Shown one piece after another: positions 41,062-51,546 of a stretch of DNA of 64,000 nt. The notes under the pieces were generated by a model. It was given only the letters and a program-made list of their open reading frames with translations. It did not search any database and had not been told where the DNA came from. The position numbers and the translations under genes are program-made. How positions within the stretch are numbered: the first letter of the stretch is position 1; every line of letters begins with the position of its first letter. The DNA is from Colwellia sp. TT2012 (GTDB lineage Bacteria; Pseudomonadota; Gammaproteobacteria; Enterobacterales; Alteromonadaceae), in NCBI RefSeq assembly GCF_001440345.1, contig NZ_LJYX01000021.1, positions 620,001 to 684,000 on the forward strand, given 5' to 3'.

Positions 41062-43578
41062 TTACTGAAGATCAAGCTGTAATGTTAAACCACTATGACT
41101 GCCATTAACCATAATGTAATTCCAACCACTGGTCAGATTGTTTATGGTAATAGTTTCGGTATTACCTGAAGTCGCTGATTTAGACGTGTAATTAGAGGTT
41201 GATGGCCAACCAGCATTACTGAAGTAAAGATCTGCATTTCCTGAGCCATGTTCAGTACGAATAGTCGCTGAAGATGAACCATTACTATCAAAGTAGAAAT
41301 ATAATGCACCACCCGTACCAGCACTAACACAAATAGGTGTACCGTTCTCAGCAGTCACGTAGTCTTGTGGTGCTTGAGCAGCACACGCATTTGTTAGTCC
41401 ACTCGAACTACCACCTTCGATCACGGCAGATGTTGAAGTATAATTACTAGCGCCATCATTATCAGTAACGGTAAGTGTTACGTTATAGCTGCCACCATTA
41501 GTATAAGTATGCCTTGGATTTGTTTGACTACTGCTTGAACCATCACCAAAGTTCCAGCTGTGCGTGGTGATTTGACCATCTGGATCGTATGAGTTACTGC
41601 CGGTAAAGCTTACGCTAGTACCTGCCGTGCCCGTATAAGGTCCACCGGGATCAGCAACAGGCGTCTCGTTTGGCGTAGTTCCACTACCTGCTTGATAACT
41701 AGCCTGTAATGTTAATCCAGAGAAAGACGCATAAGCTTGCACACTTACATACCAAGTACCCGCTTGAGGATTAGTTTCAGTACAGCTTTCACTGTTACCG
41801 CCAGCATAGGGACGACAATCATATTGATTAGTCGTCGGTGCAGAAGCGTATCGAGTATATAGATCCGCGTCACCATTACCACCACTGATAGAAATAACTA
41901 AATCCGTTGCGTTAGCAGGCACTACAATAGTGTAATCAATGGACTGCCCAACATTTGCCGAAAGGCCATTAACCGCAACACCATTTTTCAGGGTGCCACC
42001 ACCGCTGCCACCAACTGTGGCAGTAGTATCTACGGTTGTCGACAAACCTTGATTATCGGTAACCATTAAAGACACTGTATAACTCGTTTCAACTGAATAG
42101 CTATGTGATGGGTTCGCTTGATTACTGGTATATCCATCACCAAAATCCCAGCTATAGTAGCTAACGCTGCCGTCAGGATCGTAAGTGCCAGCGCTGCTGA
42201 AATTTATGGCTGAGTTTACCGAGCCTTGATATGGACCATTAACGTAAACTACTGGTGCCTTATTTTGACCTCCACCGCCGCCACCAACTGCTGCTGCTGC
42301 ATCAGCAATACCGTAACCACAACCAGAACAACTTCCAGGGAAAGCTCTAGCCGTGTTTTTTAATTTAGTTTCTATAGCCGAAGGACTTGTTGCGGTACCT
42401 GATGCATAAATTAACGCGGCAACACCAGCAATGTGCGGAGCTGCCATACTTGTGCCCGACATGTAAGAGTACGAGTCACTGCTCGGAGAATAATAGCCGG
42501 TATTATGCGTTGATAAAATGTTAACACCTGGCGCCGCGATATCCACTAAAGCACCATAGTTAGAGAAGTATGCGCGACTACCCGAAGAATTTGTGGCGGC
42601 AACCACAATAACATTATTACAGTTTGCCGGGCTAGAACCCGAAACATTAACCGCGGAATTACCCGCAGCCACTACAATCGTGGTGCCTAAATTTACGGCT
42701 TGGTTAATTGCGTTTTGATAAGCAAAGCCACAAACACCACTACCACCTAAACTCATATTGATTATTTGTGCAGGATAGCTGTTATTTGGCACACCTGGAA
42801 CATAGCCACCAGCGGCCCAGACAATCGCATCAGCGATATCAGAAGTATAACCGCCACCAGAGCCCAATACACGTACTGGTAAGATTCTCGCACCATAGGC
42901 AACACCGGCTACCCCATAGCTATTATTAGTTACAGCGGCTACTGTGCCAGCAACATGGGTACCATGCCAACTGCTGCCGCCACCATTGTAACTATCACCA
43001 GGATCAGAAGCATCTGAATCACGGCCATCACCATCTCGAGCCATTGTAGGGTCAGAAATAAAGTCATAACCGCCCACTAGGTTACCCGCTAAATCACTAT
43101 GATAGACTACACCAGTATCTAAAACCGCAACAATTACCCCCGAACCGTCGGTAGTGTTCCATGCTTTATCAGCATTAATGCCACCCGTCGCATCAAAATA
43201 GTGCCATTGATCTGCATAGCGAGGATCATTGGGGGTAAGCGTTGGATACATCAAACGATCAATTTCCACTTCGTCAATGCCAATACCCAACTCCATTTCA
43301 TTGATGATTTCTTGGAGTTCAGCTTCGCTAAAATTTTGCCCTAATTCAATAACACTTCGCCCATCCCACATGGTTTTCACTTCTTTTATCGACGTTTTAT
43401 TCAGTCGGGTGATTGAGCTCATTAGCGTTTTCATAGAAGGTGCATTTGCTGATGCCATCATGACAGGGCTGCTTTTGACAATGAGCCTAGGCATTTCAGC
43501 AGAATATACCGTAGAGGCGCTTGCTAGGCAGGTAAGTGCTATCGCCGAATAAAGCAATTTATTTTTAAAACGTTCCAT
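41062..43578 (-). CDS. Secreted subtilisin-like serine protease with PKD and PPC domains
   Basis: The 838-residue preproprotein has a signal peptide (about 1-26), an inhibitor-like propeptide (about 30-110) and an S8 catalytic domain with Asp154 (AVLDTGVVYH), His205 (WHGTHVAGTV) and Ser377 (SGTSMAAPH). A PKD domain (about 443-528), a PPC domain (about 535-630), a second PKD (about 640-725) and a second PPC domain (about 735-838) follow. PKD and PPC domains help binding to insoluble substrates and export. It is an extracellular protease of the kind common in marine protein degraders. An AGGA sequence precedes the ATG. Confidence 0.93.
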   Translation of the reverse strand: MERFKNKLLYSAIALTCLASASTVYSAEMPRLIVKSSPVMMASANAPSMKTLMSSITRLNKTSIKEVKTMWDGRSVIELGQNFSEAELQEIINEMELGIGIDEVEIDRLMYPTLTPNDPRYADQWHYFDATGGINADKAWNTTDGSGVIVAVLDTGVVYHSDLAGNLVGGYDFISDPTMARDGDGRDSDASDPGDSYNGGGSSWHGTHVAGTVAAVTNNSYGVAGVAYGARILPVRVLGSGGGYTSDIADAIVWAAGGYVPGVPNNSYPAQIINMSLGGSGVCGFAYQNAINQAVNLGTTIVVAAGNSAVNVSGSSPANCNNVIVVAATNSSGSRAYFSNYGALVDIAAPGVNILSTHNTGYYSPSSDSYSYMSGTSMAAPHIAGVAALIYASGTATSPSAIETKLKNTARAFPGSCSGCGYGIADAAAAVGGGGGGQNKAPVVYVNGPYQGSVNSAINFSSAGTYDPDGSVSYYSWDFGDGYTSNQANPSHSYSVETSYTVSLMVTDNQGLSTTVDTTATVGGSGGGTLKNGVAVNGLSANVGQSIDYTIVVPANATDLVISISGGNGDADLYTRYASAPTTNQYDCRPYAGGNSESCTETNPQAGTWYVSVQAYASFSGLTLQASYQAGSGTTPNETPVADPGGPYTGTAGTSVSFTGSNSYDPDGQITTHSWNFGDGSSSSQTNPRHTYTNGGSYNVTLTVTDNDGASNYTSTSAVIEGGSSSGLTNACAAQAPQDYVTAENGTPICVSAGTGGALYFYFDSNGSSSATIRTEHGSGNADLYFSNAGWPSTSNYTSKSATSGNTETITINNLTSGWNYIMVNGSHSGLTLQLDLQ

Positions 43579-44033
43579 TTTATTTATGTCCTGTAGTTTT
43601 GTTTAGTTAAACAAGAAAGCTAATCAGGTTTTATAAAATTAGAGAAACGTGAGTAGCTGCCTTGTTTTATGTTTTTATTTTTATTTTTAACAACTACTAT
43701 TATGGATTTGCTGTAAACCACTGTGACTCAAAGCACGAATTATTCGATAGCGTTAAGTTATTACAAGCTACTTCAATCTCATTCAGTAATGAATATTAAA
43801 AAGTACTGCAAGCATTAGATGCCAAATCCAACCCTAGCAAACCTGTTTGATAAAGTATAGCAAGTACACTCAAATAATTAACACCCCAGTAACCTTTTGT
43901 TAAAATCCAATTAACCTTATTGGTATTATCAATGATATTGCTGATAAACGACAAAATGCCTATATATTTAGGCATTTCAATGAGTATAAGTTAGCTAAGT
44001 TATACTTGAGGATTAACCTACTTTGCTTTTTGC
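43579..44033. other. Gene-free region upstream of the subtilase gene
   Basis: I see no gene in this AT-rich stretch. The subtilase promoter should lie at its left end. A terminator-like hairpin at 43954-43977 (AAATGCCTA/TAGGCATTT) is followed by TCAATG and may mark the end of a lost gene. Confidence 0.4.
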
Positions 44034-44394
44034 ATATACCCGTCACCATTCAAAGTGCTCGATTTCAGTGGGAATTAAAAGGGCTTTAGGCAAGGAAAAT
44101 AATTGAAGCATAGTCATTCTATGGTTTAATTATTTAACGCGGTATAAAGTCATTTTAAACCCATCGAAGAAGCGTTTGAGCAACATCACTTCATCGTTGC
44201 TGTAACTCATAATGACGCTACATGGATGAAGCTTATTAGAGAATGCAGACGGTACAGGAAGTACCTTATACGGATAATGCAGGAGCAATTATCCTGAGCA
44301 TATTCTCCTGAACAACCATTATTTCATCACAGCGCCTTGAATTGAAATTGCTCAATCACTCTGAAACATGCATCTTGAATGGTTACGGGTATAT
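44034..44394. mobile_element. MITE-like repeat, copy 1 (361 bases)
   Basis: The ends are inverted repeats of about 20 bases (ATATACCCGT-ACCATTCAA at the left, its complement at the right). The body is nearly identical to the copy at 63123-63449, except for 34 extra bases at about 44249-44282 bounded by ATGCAG. There is no transposase and no credible open reading frame. No clear target duplication is seen. Three small hairpins with GGA in the loop lie at 44217-44232, 44251-44265 and 44272-44294. Confidence 0.75.
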
Positions 44395-44501
44395 ATCGCC
44401 AACTGAGCCAAAAAGCTATGCATGCTTTTAGACATTTTCATTGACAACAAGGGTTTCATTATCCGACCCATACACCACTAAGAGACATTGATAATTCAGA
44501 A

Positions 44502-45038
44502 GTGACAACCACTTGGTTATCGCTTTTTTGTTCAACCTTAATCGCATTTTGTAGGTTAGATAGAAATCCCGATAGTTTTTACAATGCCTTTAACAATAGG
44601 GAGGAACTGTTCGCCGAAGTGTTGGCAAAGTACAGCGAAAATAGTCCACAAAAAATGATGTTTAATCCTGTCAAAGATAAGAGTGTCAAGACAGCTATAT
44701 CAGTAGAAATGCGTCGAATATGTAACTTAATGTTCAATGAGCAAAACGTTCGGGGTTGCTTAGCGTCTAACTCCATCAGTGAACTGATCAATAAAAACAC
44801 CACACTCGAACCAGTTATCAAACAATACTTTGTTTCCAACATAGAGTACTTTGAAAATATACTGGCCATTGCCCTTGAGCAGGGCGAAATAGAAAATTGC
44901 GACCTACACCTCAAAGCACTAGCATTGCAAAACATGTTGATCGGATTAAGCGGCATGTCAAGAATTATTGACACTGAAGAAATGCTTTGGGATACCGCTA
45001 GACAAAGTTTAGTTTCCCTTGGTCTTTATCAGGATTAA
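44502..45038 (+). pseudogene. TetR-family regulator remnant lacking its DNA-binding part
   Basis: From about position 44565 the frame reads PDSFYNAFNNREELFAEVLAKY, the typical end of a TetR helix-turn-helix, then a ligand-binding domain (MLIGLSGMSRIIDTEEMLWDTARQ). The first helices of the DNA-binding domain are not recognisable in this frame. Traces such as TLRDIDNSEV and LDIFIDNKGF appear in different frames upstream, so the 5' part seems decayed by small indels. The gene starts about 110 bases after the MITE-like repeat. It is unlikely to bind DNA. Confidence 0.65.
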
Positions 45039-45265
45039 GGTTAGCCCACTGAAAAAATTAAGAACTACAAGTAATATTCATGCAGTTAAATGGTAGATAA
45101 TTCACTTCTACGTCTTTTATGTACGACAACGCCTGCAATGACATTCGCGATTAATGCACCGGGTATAAATGATACGCTGTTAGGCTAACCGTGTTTCACA
45201 GCAACTTAAGTTTTGTCGTCGCTTTAAGGCTATGCATCCCCGTCAGGCACAGCCAACGTCACGGT

Positions 45266-46690
45266 TTATGAAGCGTGAATAGGCAAGACGATATGAGCTA
45301 CCGCACCTTGGTTATCTTTTCTATTGGCTAAAGTTAAACTACCACCATGGTTAACTAGTATTTGTCTACTAAACACTAGACCTATGCCGCAACCATCAAC
45401 TTTGGTGGTATAAAAAGGTACAAAGATATTATCGCTATTACTAATACCGGCTCCTTGGTCACAAAGTTTAATCTCGACAATATCATCATTTTGTTGCCAA
45501 TCAATGGTGATAAGCCCTTTGTTATTACCCAGCATTGCTTGCTGTGAATTTTTAATTAAATTTACCAATACTTGCTTTAGTTGTTTTTCATCGGCGTAAA
45601 TTACTAACGACGGCCCTGAAAGACTAATTCTGTCGTCATCAAAAAGTAATAACATTGATTTTAACAAGTTAGCTAAATCAAACGGCGTTTTTTCGGGTTT
45701 GGGCAAGCAGCTAAACTCTTGATAGCGTAATAAGAACTCATTAAGGGATTGTGCTCGCTCAGCGATAACCGCTAAGCCCTCTTCTAAATCATCAAAGAGC
45801 TCAGTGTTGTTTACTGAGGTATTGATTGCTGTACTGTTGTTCTCTGTTACTGCTTGCTCTGTGATCACTTTTTTCTGATTCTCTATCAAACGTATTAGCG
45901 TATCGCTTAATGAAGCTATGGGTGTTAACGAGTTATTAATTTCATGACTCAATACCCGTAATAATTTTTGCCAAGCTTGCCGTTCTTCTTCATGTAATAA
46001 CGTTTGGATATCGGTAATGAAGATGAGTTTGTTTCGCTCGCCTTGCTCTAAGTACTCATCGGTATGAATAAAAACTTTTTTCTTATGTGCTTTAACCTCA
46101 AACTCAGTGACTTGACGGCTTTCGTGCGTTAATACGTCTTGTAAACCTAAGGTACTAATAGGCCAACCAGCAACTTCATCAAAACGATAAGAAAAAAGTT
46201 TTTCGGCTGCTGGATTCATTAAGATGATATGACTATTTTTGTTCACAGCAATAATGGCAACATCTATTTGCTGGGTAATTTTATCTAATAATATTTGCCT
46301 TTCCCTACTGATCAGCTGCTGCTCAGCAAGTGCTAACGATAAACCATTAAAGACCTGATTAAATTCTTTTAACGCACCTTTACTTTCCAGGTGATTTGCT
46401 CTGATAGCATGGTCGCCTGCTTGCATCGCGGTAATTAAATTGGCAGAGGTTCTAAATTGAACAATTACTTTTTGCCGAATTAGAAATGCACCATAAAAAA
46501 CCGTCACAAAGAGTAAAAATAACAGCATTATTTTTAAGAATATAGATAATTCATGGTGATACAAGGCATAAAATAAAAACGCCATAGGTAATAGCCCAAT
46601 AAGTAAGGCTATACGTAACAGCTGATTTTCAAACGAGATATTAACTCGACCTTGCTTAATTTTCATCCGATAAGACCACCATTCGCTCAT
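45266..46690 (-). CDS. Membrane sensor histidine kinase, NtrY-like
   Basis: The 474-residue kinase has two membrane helices (about 25-43 and 50-70) and almost no periplasmic loop between them. A HAMP-like linker (about 72-125) and a PAS domain (about 128-230) follow, then the phosphoacceptor His249 in VLSHEINNSLTPIAS and a GHKL ATPase domain (LVNLIKNSQQAM, CDQGAGIS, GCGIGLVFSRQI). The lack of a sensor loop suggests that it senses a membrane or cytoplasmic signal. Its start overlaps the stop of the regulator gene by four bases (ATGA), so both are translated together. Confidence 0.9.
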   Translation of the reverse strand: MSEWWSYRMKIKQGRVNISFENQLLRIALLIGLLPMAFLFYALYHHELSIFLKIMLLFLLFVTVFYGAFLIRQKVIVQFRTSANLITAMQAGDHAIRANHLESKGALKEFNQVFNGLSLALAEQQLISRERQILLDKITQQIDVAIIAVNKNSHIILMNPAAEKLFSYRFDEVAGWPISTLGLQDVLTHESRQVTEFEVKAHKKKVFIHTDEYLEQGERNKLIFITDIQTLLHEEERQAWQKLLRVLSHEINNSLTPIASLSDTLIRLIENQKKVITEQAVTENNSTAINTSVNNTELFDDLEEGLAVIAERAQSLNEFLLRYQEFSCLPKPEKTPFDLANLLKSMLLLFDDDRISLSGPSLVIYADEKQLKQVLVNLIKNSQQAMLGNNKGLITIDWQQNDDIVEIKLCDQGAGISNSDNIFVPFYTTKVDGCGIGLVFSRQILVNHGGSLTLANRKDNQGAVAHIVLPIHAS

Positions 46691-48132
46691 AGTTTATGTT
46701 TTTCTAAACGGCGATAATAAGAGCTGCGGCTTAACCCTAAAGATTCAGCGGTTTCATGGCCGTTATGATGAAACCGTGCCAGCCTATCGACTATGATTTG
46801 CCTTTCTATCACCTCGAGGGTGTCCTTGCTACAATCAAAACCACGGCTATCAATAGCGGCAACATCTCCGGTCGATTGTTGCGGCGCAAGTCCAAGATCT
46901 TCAGGGCTGATTAATTGATTCTGACTAAGAAAAATTGCCCGTTCGATCATATGGCTCAATTCTCGAATATTGCCTGGCCACTGATAATGCTCTAGTGCGG
47001 CCTCTGCTTCCTGGCAAAGCTGAGGCGTTGCTAGGGCATACTTTTTGGCAAACTGCGCTAAGAAGTACTGCGCTAACGGTAATATATCGGCAATACGTTC
47101 TCGTAAGGGTGGTATTTTTATTTCAATGGTATTAATACGATAGAGTAAGTCTTGTCGAAACTTACCTTGCGCGATGAGATCGTCTAATAAGGCATTAGTT
47201 GCCGAGACTAAACGCACATCTACTCGTTGGGTTTTAGCACTGCCGACTTTTTCAAATTGCTTTTCTTCCAACACCCTGAGTAATTTAGCTTGTTGAGATA
47301 AAGGAATATTGGCAATTTCATCGAGAAATATTGTACCGCCTTCAGCCAGTTCAAAACGACCAATACGGGTTTCTTTGGCATCGGTAAAGGCGCCTTTTAC
47401 ATGACCAAACATTTCACTTTCAAAGAGGTTATCGGTTATAGCGCCCATATTAACTGAGATTAAGCTTTGCTGATGACGCTGCGAACATTGATGCAAATAG
47501 CCAGCAAACATACTTTTTCCGGTACCATTTTCACCGGTAAATAGAATATTCATATCACTTTTAGCCAGCTTGGCTAATTGACTAAGCAGCTGTTTCATCA
47601 CAGTAGATTGCGCCACTATATTTTGGCAATCAGTGCTGCTTTGTGATTTAAGTAAAGCATTTTCTTGTGCTAACTTCTGCCCTGCTTTTGCTATTTGTTG
47701 AATATGGACTTGAGCCTGTAAAATATTTAATAGCCGATCATTTTTCCACGGTTTTTGCACAAAATCAGCTGCCCCCTCTTTCATCACGTTCACCGCGATA
47801 TCAACACTGCTGTACCCTGTCATGACAACAATAGGCATGTGTTCATCAAGGGCTTTCATTTTTGTTATTAATGCCAAACCTTCTTGCCCAGAGGTGGTGT
47901 CATTTTGATAATTTAAATCAATTAACGCCACTGAAAAACTACGTCTTGCCAACACGTTAAGTAATTCTGCTGGCGAACTCACCGCAACTACTTGATAGTT
48001 TTGTGACTTTAATAGTAGTTTTAAGGTGGTAAGAATACGCGGATCATCATCGGCAATTAATATTGAGGGAATAATTGAAGGTGCAGGTGTACTTGAAGCT
48101 GTAGCTGAGGTCATGTTATCCATTTCAGTCAC
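46687..48132 (-). CDS. NtrC-family sigma-54 response regulator
   Basis: The 481-residue activator has a receiver domain with Asp72 (ALIDLNY), an AAA+ domain with Walker A GENGTGKS (200-207), Walker B GGTIFLDEI and the sigma-54 contact loop GAFTDA (247-252, where most members have GAFTGA), and a Fis-type helix-turn-helix at 445-481 (GHETAESLGLSRSSYYRRL). It is partnered with the kinase that overlaps its end. The linked ABC transporter has a sigma-54-type promoter, so that operon is the likely target. Confidence 0.92.
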   Translation of the reverse strand: MTEMDNMTSATASSTPAPSIIPSILIADDDPRILTTLKLLLKSQNYQVVAVSSPAELLNVLARRSFSVALIDLNYQNDTTSGQEGLALITKMKALDEHMPIVVMTGYSSVDIAVNVMKEGAADFVQKPWKNDRLLNILQAQVHIQQIAKAGQKLAQENALLKSQSSTDCQNIVAQSTVMKQLLSQLAKLAKSDMNILFTGENGTGKSMFAGYLHQCSQRHQQSLISVNMGAITDNLFESEMFGHVKGAFTDAKETRIGRFELAEGGTIFLDEIANIPLSQQAKLLRVLEEKQFEKVGSAKTQRVDVRLVSATNALLDDLIAQGKFRQDLLYRINTIEIKIPPLRERIADILPLAQYFLAQFAKKYALATPQLCQEAEAALEHYQWPGNIRELSHMIERAIFLSQNQLISPEDLGLAPQQSTGDVAAIDSRGFDCSKDTLEVIERQIIVDRLARFHHNGHETAESLGLSRSSYYRRLEKHKL

Positions 48133-48189
48133 GTGAGGTAAAGGCTTAAATATCAGGTAATACTTGGCAACTTTATCAAAGTATTAGCT

Positions 48190-48228
48190 GAGTTACTGCT
48201 AAAAGTGAATTTTACTTAGCAGTAACTC
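48190..48228. other. Long hairpin between the permease and regulator genes
   Basis: GAGTTACTGCT pairs perfectly with AGCAGTAACTC, with extra AAGT/ACTT pairing inside. There is no T-run on either side. It may be a weak terminator for the ABC transporter transcript or a stability element. Confidence 0.45.
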
Positions 48229-48245
48229 AATGCAGCCCGATTTAA

Positions 48246-50741
48246 CTAATCATGATGCAGCGCATCACTAGGCTCCATTAGCACAATTTTACGTGTCGGA
48301 ACATAAGTGGCAACCAGCACCATAATGATGATTAACAAAGGTATGACAATTAAACCGACCATATAACTGCCTTGATTTATTACCATGGTATCTGTCATGC
48401 GATTTACCACCCATAAAGACAAAGTAATGCCAATGCTCAAGCCAATAAGCAATTGCCAAACTGCCTTTCTCATAAACAATTGCATAATAATACTATCGCT
48501 GGCGCCAAGCGCTCGGCGTACGCCAATTTCTTGCGTACGTTGGCTAATGCTATTGGCGGCAACCGCATAAATACCACTAGCGGCTAAAAATATTGCGATA
48601 ACACCACATAACAAAAATACTTTTGAAATAGCTGACACTAAAATCATCGGTTGTGAGATTAATTCATCATAACTTTGCATATGATAGGCAGTAGCGTTGC
48701 TATTCACTTGATTAATGGCTTGTTGCAGAGATTTTTCCGCTAGCGCTTGTGAACCATTATAATGAATGGCGATATCAATCCAGCTATAGCCAATATTGTC
48801 TAACATAAAATAAGAGCTATATTGCTCACTGGAGGTACGCATAGCTGAACCATGATAAGTATCAGAAACCACACCCACTATGGTTTGCCAGCCACCTTCT
48901 CTATCGCCATTTCTAAAAGCACGGCGAACACGTTGACCAACAGCATCACCATCAGGGAAAAAGTCATTAGCGATTGATTCATTAATAATAATAGTATCAA
49001 TTTCTGCACTGATATCACTTTGATTAAAGTCTCGCCCTTGAATAACCCTCATACCTATGGCACTCCATGCATCGCGAGAAACCACCTCATTGTTTGAATA
49101 GGGGTTTTCATTGTAAACAGCGGCTACTCGCCCTTCTATTTCAAAAAAGCTTGCCCCTGCACCAGTGCCCGGAAAGTGACTCATAAAGGCCACGCCTTCA
49201 ATGTTAGGCATCTGCTCTAAAGTATCTTTTAGATCATAATAAAAGGCGGTGCGTTTGAGGGTATCTGCTAATTCAAACTCTTCCTCTTGCCTAATGGGAT
49301 AACTACCTTCAGGTAACTCTATTGTTGCAGTAATTCTATTGTTAGTCTCAACACCATAATCGGCTTGTCCGGCAAAATAGCTGCTTGATAATAAAATAGT
49401 GGCGATAACCAATACCACGCACGAGAGAAGTATTTCACTGATCACTAATAGTTGGCTTGCTCTGGCGAATTTTTTACCTTGTGAGCCACGAGTACCATCT
49501 CGAAGTACCGCATTAAAATCTCCAGAAAGTGCTCGCCACGCGGGTATAAAACCGGTAATGGCAATCATAGCGATAACAGACAAAATCAATAAAATAATAG
49601 CATCAGTGTCTAAACTCACCTGCCACCAAAATGGTTTATTTTCAGTAACCCTATACATTTGTTCAAAGACAGTATTACTTAACTCTAAACCCCAACCAGC
49701 AAAGAGTACCGCCAAGAAACCACCGACGGTGCAAATAAAAATACTTTCAAGCAACATTTGTAATATCAAACGCTTACGTGGCACACCCAAAGCAACACGT
49801 ATGGCGACTTCTTTAAACCTTTCATTCACTCGGGCCAGTAATAAATTACCGACATTAATGCAGGCCAATAATAAAATAAGTACTACCACGACCGCCATGG
49901 TGATAAAAAGGGAGTAATAATGGGTGATATTGGCTATTTTATAAGGCACTGCTCTTAAATATCCTCCCTTTTCATTTATTCTCCAGCGCATATTATCGGG
50001 TATGTTATTAGCTATTCTTTTATTTAAAGCAGAAAGTTCTTGTTTAAAAATATTAAAAGACTGATCTTTTTTTAGCCTAGCATAAGCAAATAACCAACTG
50101 CGACTTCTCTCTGTGGGTGTTAACATGTTTTGTTCTATCGGCTTCCACAGCTGGGCGACTGTCGGAAAAGAAAAACCGGCCGGCATAATACCAACAACTC
50201 GGGTAGCAATGGCATTAACTAAGATAATGCTATCAACAATATCATCTTGTGCTAAAAAGTAATGCTGCCATATGTCGTAACCTAGTACGACCACAGGCTC
50301 AGCTCCGTCAAAATGATCTTCCGCCTTTAAAGCCCGGCCCATGATAGGTTTTACGCCAGAAAAATCAAAAACATTCCACTCAACGCGTACCGAATTATAT
50401 TTACGGGTGCCTGAGTTTTGCTGAGATTTCCCAACCAGTGCTATACCCTCTTCATAAACGCCAAATTCATCAATGGAGTCCATTTCATTTCTTATCGTTA
50501 AAAAATCAAAAGCATCAACACTCCTTCGAGATAAATGACTATGATTAAATTCCGCTTCTATAGAAATTATTGGCGTGTCTTTATTCAGTAACAGTGGCTT
50601 AAACACCAAATTGCTCAGTAACGAGTAGGTATATAAAGTAAGCCCTAAACCAATGGCAACAATGAATACGGTAAGGGCAGTAAAAATTGGTTTTTTATAG
50701 AGCAGTCTAGCTGCATATTTTATATCAAGAGTTATAGACAC
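48246..50741 (-). CDS. ABC transporter permease, MacB/FtsX type with two FtsX repeats
   Basis: The 831-residue inner-membrane protein has an N-terminal helix, a MacB-like periplasmic domain and a first FtsX core (about 280-420). A second periplasmic domain (about 455-690) and a second FtsX core (SQRTQEIGVRRALGAS) follow. It has no ATPase of its own; that is supplied by the gene upstream. The start is GTG at 50741, supported by GAGGA seven bases before it. It probably moves peptides, lipids or toxic compounds outward from the membrane or periplasm, but the substrate is unknown. Confidence 0.88.
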   Translation of the reverse strand: MSITLDIKYAARLLYKKPIFTALTVFIVAIGLGLTLYTYSLLSNLVFKPLLLNKDTPIISIEAEFNHSHLSRRSVDAFDFLTIRNEMDSIDEFGVYEEGIALVGKSQQNSGTRKYNSVRVEWNVFDFSGVKPIMGRALKAEDHFDGAEPVVVLGYDIWQHYFLAQDDIVDSIILVNAIATRVVGIMPAGFSFPTVAQLWKPIEQNMLTPTERSRSWLFAYARLKKDQSFNIFKQELSALNKRIANNIPDNMRWRINEKGGYLRAVPYKIANITHYYSLFITMAVVVVLILLLACINVGNLLLARVNERFKEVAIRVALGVPRKRLILQMLLESIFICTVGGFLAVLFAGWGLELSNTVFEQMYRVTENKPFWWQVSLDTDAIILLILSVIAMIAITGFIPAWRALSGDFNAVLRDGTRGSQGKKFARASQLLVISEILLSCVVLVIATILLSSSYFAGQADYGVETNNRITATIELPEGSYPIRQEEEFELADTLKRTAFYYDLKDTLEQMPNIEGVAFMSHFPGTGAGASFFEIEGRVAAVYNENPYSNNEVVSRDAWSAIGMRVIQGRDFNQSDISAEIDTIIINESIANDFFPDGDAVGQRVRRAFRNGDREGGWQTIVGVVSDTYHGSAMRTSSEQYSSYFMLDNIGYSWIDIAIHYNGSQALAEKSLQQAINQVNSNATAYHMQSYDELISQPMILVSAISKVFLLCGVIAIFLAASGIYAVAANSISQRTQEIGVRRALGASDSIIMQLFMRKAVWQLLIGLSIGITLSLWVVNRMTDTMVINQGSYMVGLIVIPLLIIIMVLVATYVPTRKIVLMEPSDALHHD

Positions 50742-50769
50742 CTGAAAATCCTCGTTTTATGTTAGCGAT

Positions 50770-51537
50770 TTATACCGCAATGGCTGTAGGTGTTTCGGTG
50801 AGTTGATCAGCGACTATCTTGCCATCAAATACCTCGATCATACGTTCAGCTCTTGCTGCAGAACGCGGATCATGAGTAACCATGCATATCGTTGCCCCTT
50901 CTTGATGTAATTGATCCAATAACGCCATCACTATTTGGGCATTTTTCGAGTCTAAATTACCCGTTGGCTCATCGGCAAGAATAATAGAGGGTTTGGCAGA
51001 GATAGCGCGGGCGACAGCAACACGCTGCTGTTGACCTCCAGAAAGCTGTGAGGGGAAGTGATGGGCACGATGTAACATATCCACTTTCGCTAAGGCGGTA
51101 TTCACCATAGCGGCACGCTGTTTGGTATTAATATCACTACGGTAAGTCAGCGGTAATTCAACATTTTCTGCCACGGTTAAATCACTAATTAAATTAAAGG
51201 CTTGAAAGATAAATCCTATTTCTTTATTTCTAATCGCTGCTCGTTCATCTCGATTTAAATCAGAGACATTATGCCCAGCTAAGGTATAACTACCGCTGCT
51301 GGAAGTATCTAATAAGCCTAATAGCGATAACAAGGTCGACTTACCACAGCCTGAAGGGCCGGTAATAGATAAGTATTCACCTTTATTGATCGTTAAATTG
51401 ATATTATTGAGTGCGTGTGTTTCAACATCATCGGTATAAAAAATTTTCTTAATATCATGCAGCTTCACTAAAACTTGTGTCGCCTTTTCTGCATTACTTA
51501 TATCCGTTGTGTTGTTGCTATTATTGTTGCTTTTCAT
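50770..51537 (-). CDS. ABC transporter ATP-binding protein, MacB/LolD type
   Basis: The ATPase has Walker A GPSGCGKST, Q-loop EIGFIFQAFNL, signature LSGGQQQR, Walker B IILADEPTGNLD and switch MVTHD. The ATG at 51537 is preferred over an adjacent GTG because AGGAG lies six bases upstream, giving 255 residues. An unusual asparagine/serine/threonine-rich leader of about 15 residues precedes the domain. It lies between the membrane-fusion and permease genes in one operon. Confidence 0.93.
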   Translation of the reverse strand: MKSNNNSNNTTDISNAEKATQVLVKLHDIKKIFYTDDVETHALNNINLTINKGEYLSITGPSGCGKSTLLSLLGLLDTSSSGSYTLAGHNVSDLNRDERAAIRNKEIGFIFQAFNLISDLTVAENVELPLTYRSDINTKQRAAMVNTALAKVDMLHRAHHFPSQLSGGQQQRVAVARAISAKPSIILADEPTGNLDSKNAQIVMALLDQLHQEGATICMVTHDPRSAARAERMIEVFDGKIVADQLTETPTAIAV

Positions 51538-51546
51538 CACCTGCTC

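Noticed and set aside
49399..49917. Open frame of 172 codons opposite the ABC permease gene
   Set aside because: It is antisense to a well-supported membrane protein gene, and its Ser/Thr/Lys-rich composition fits an antisense shadow.
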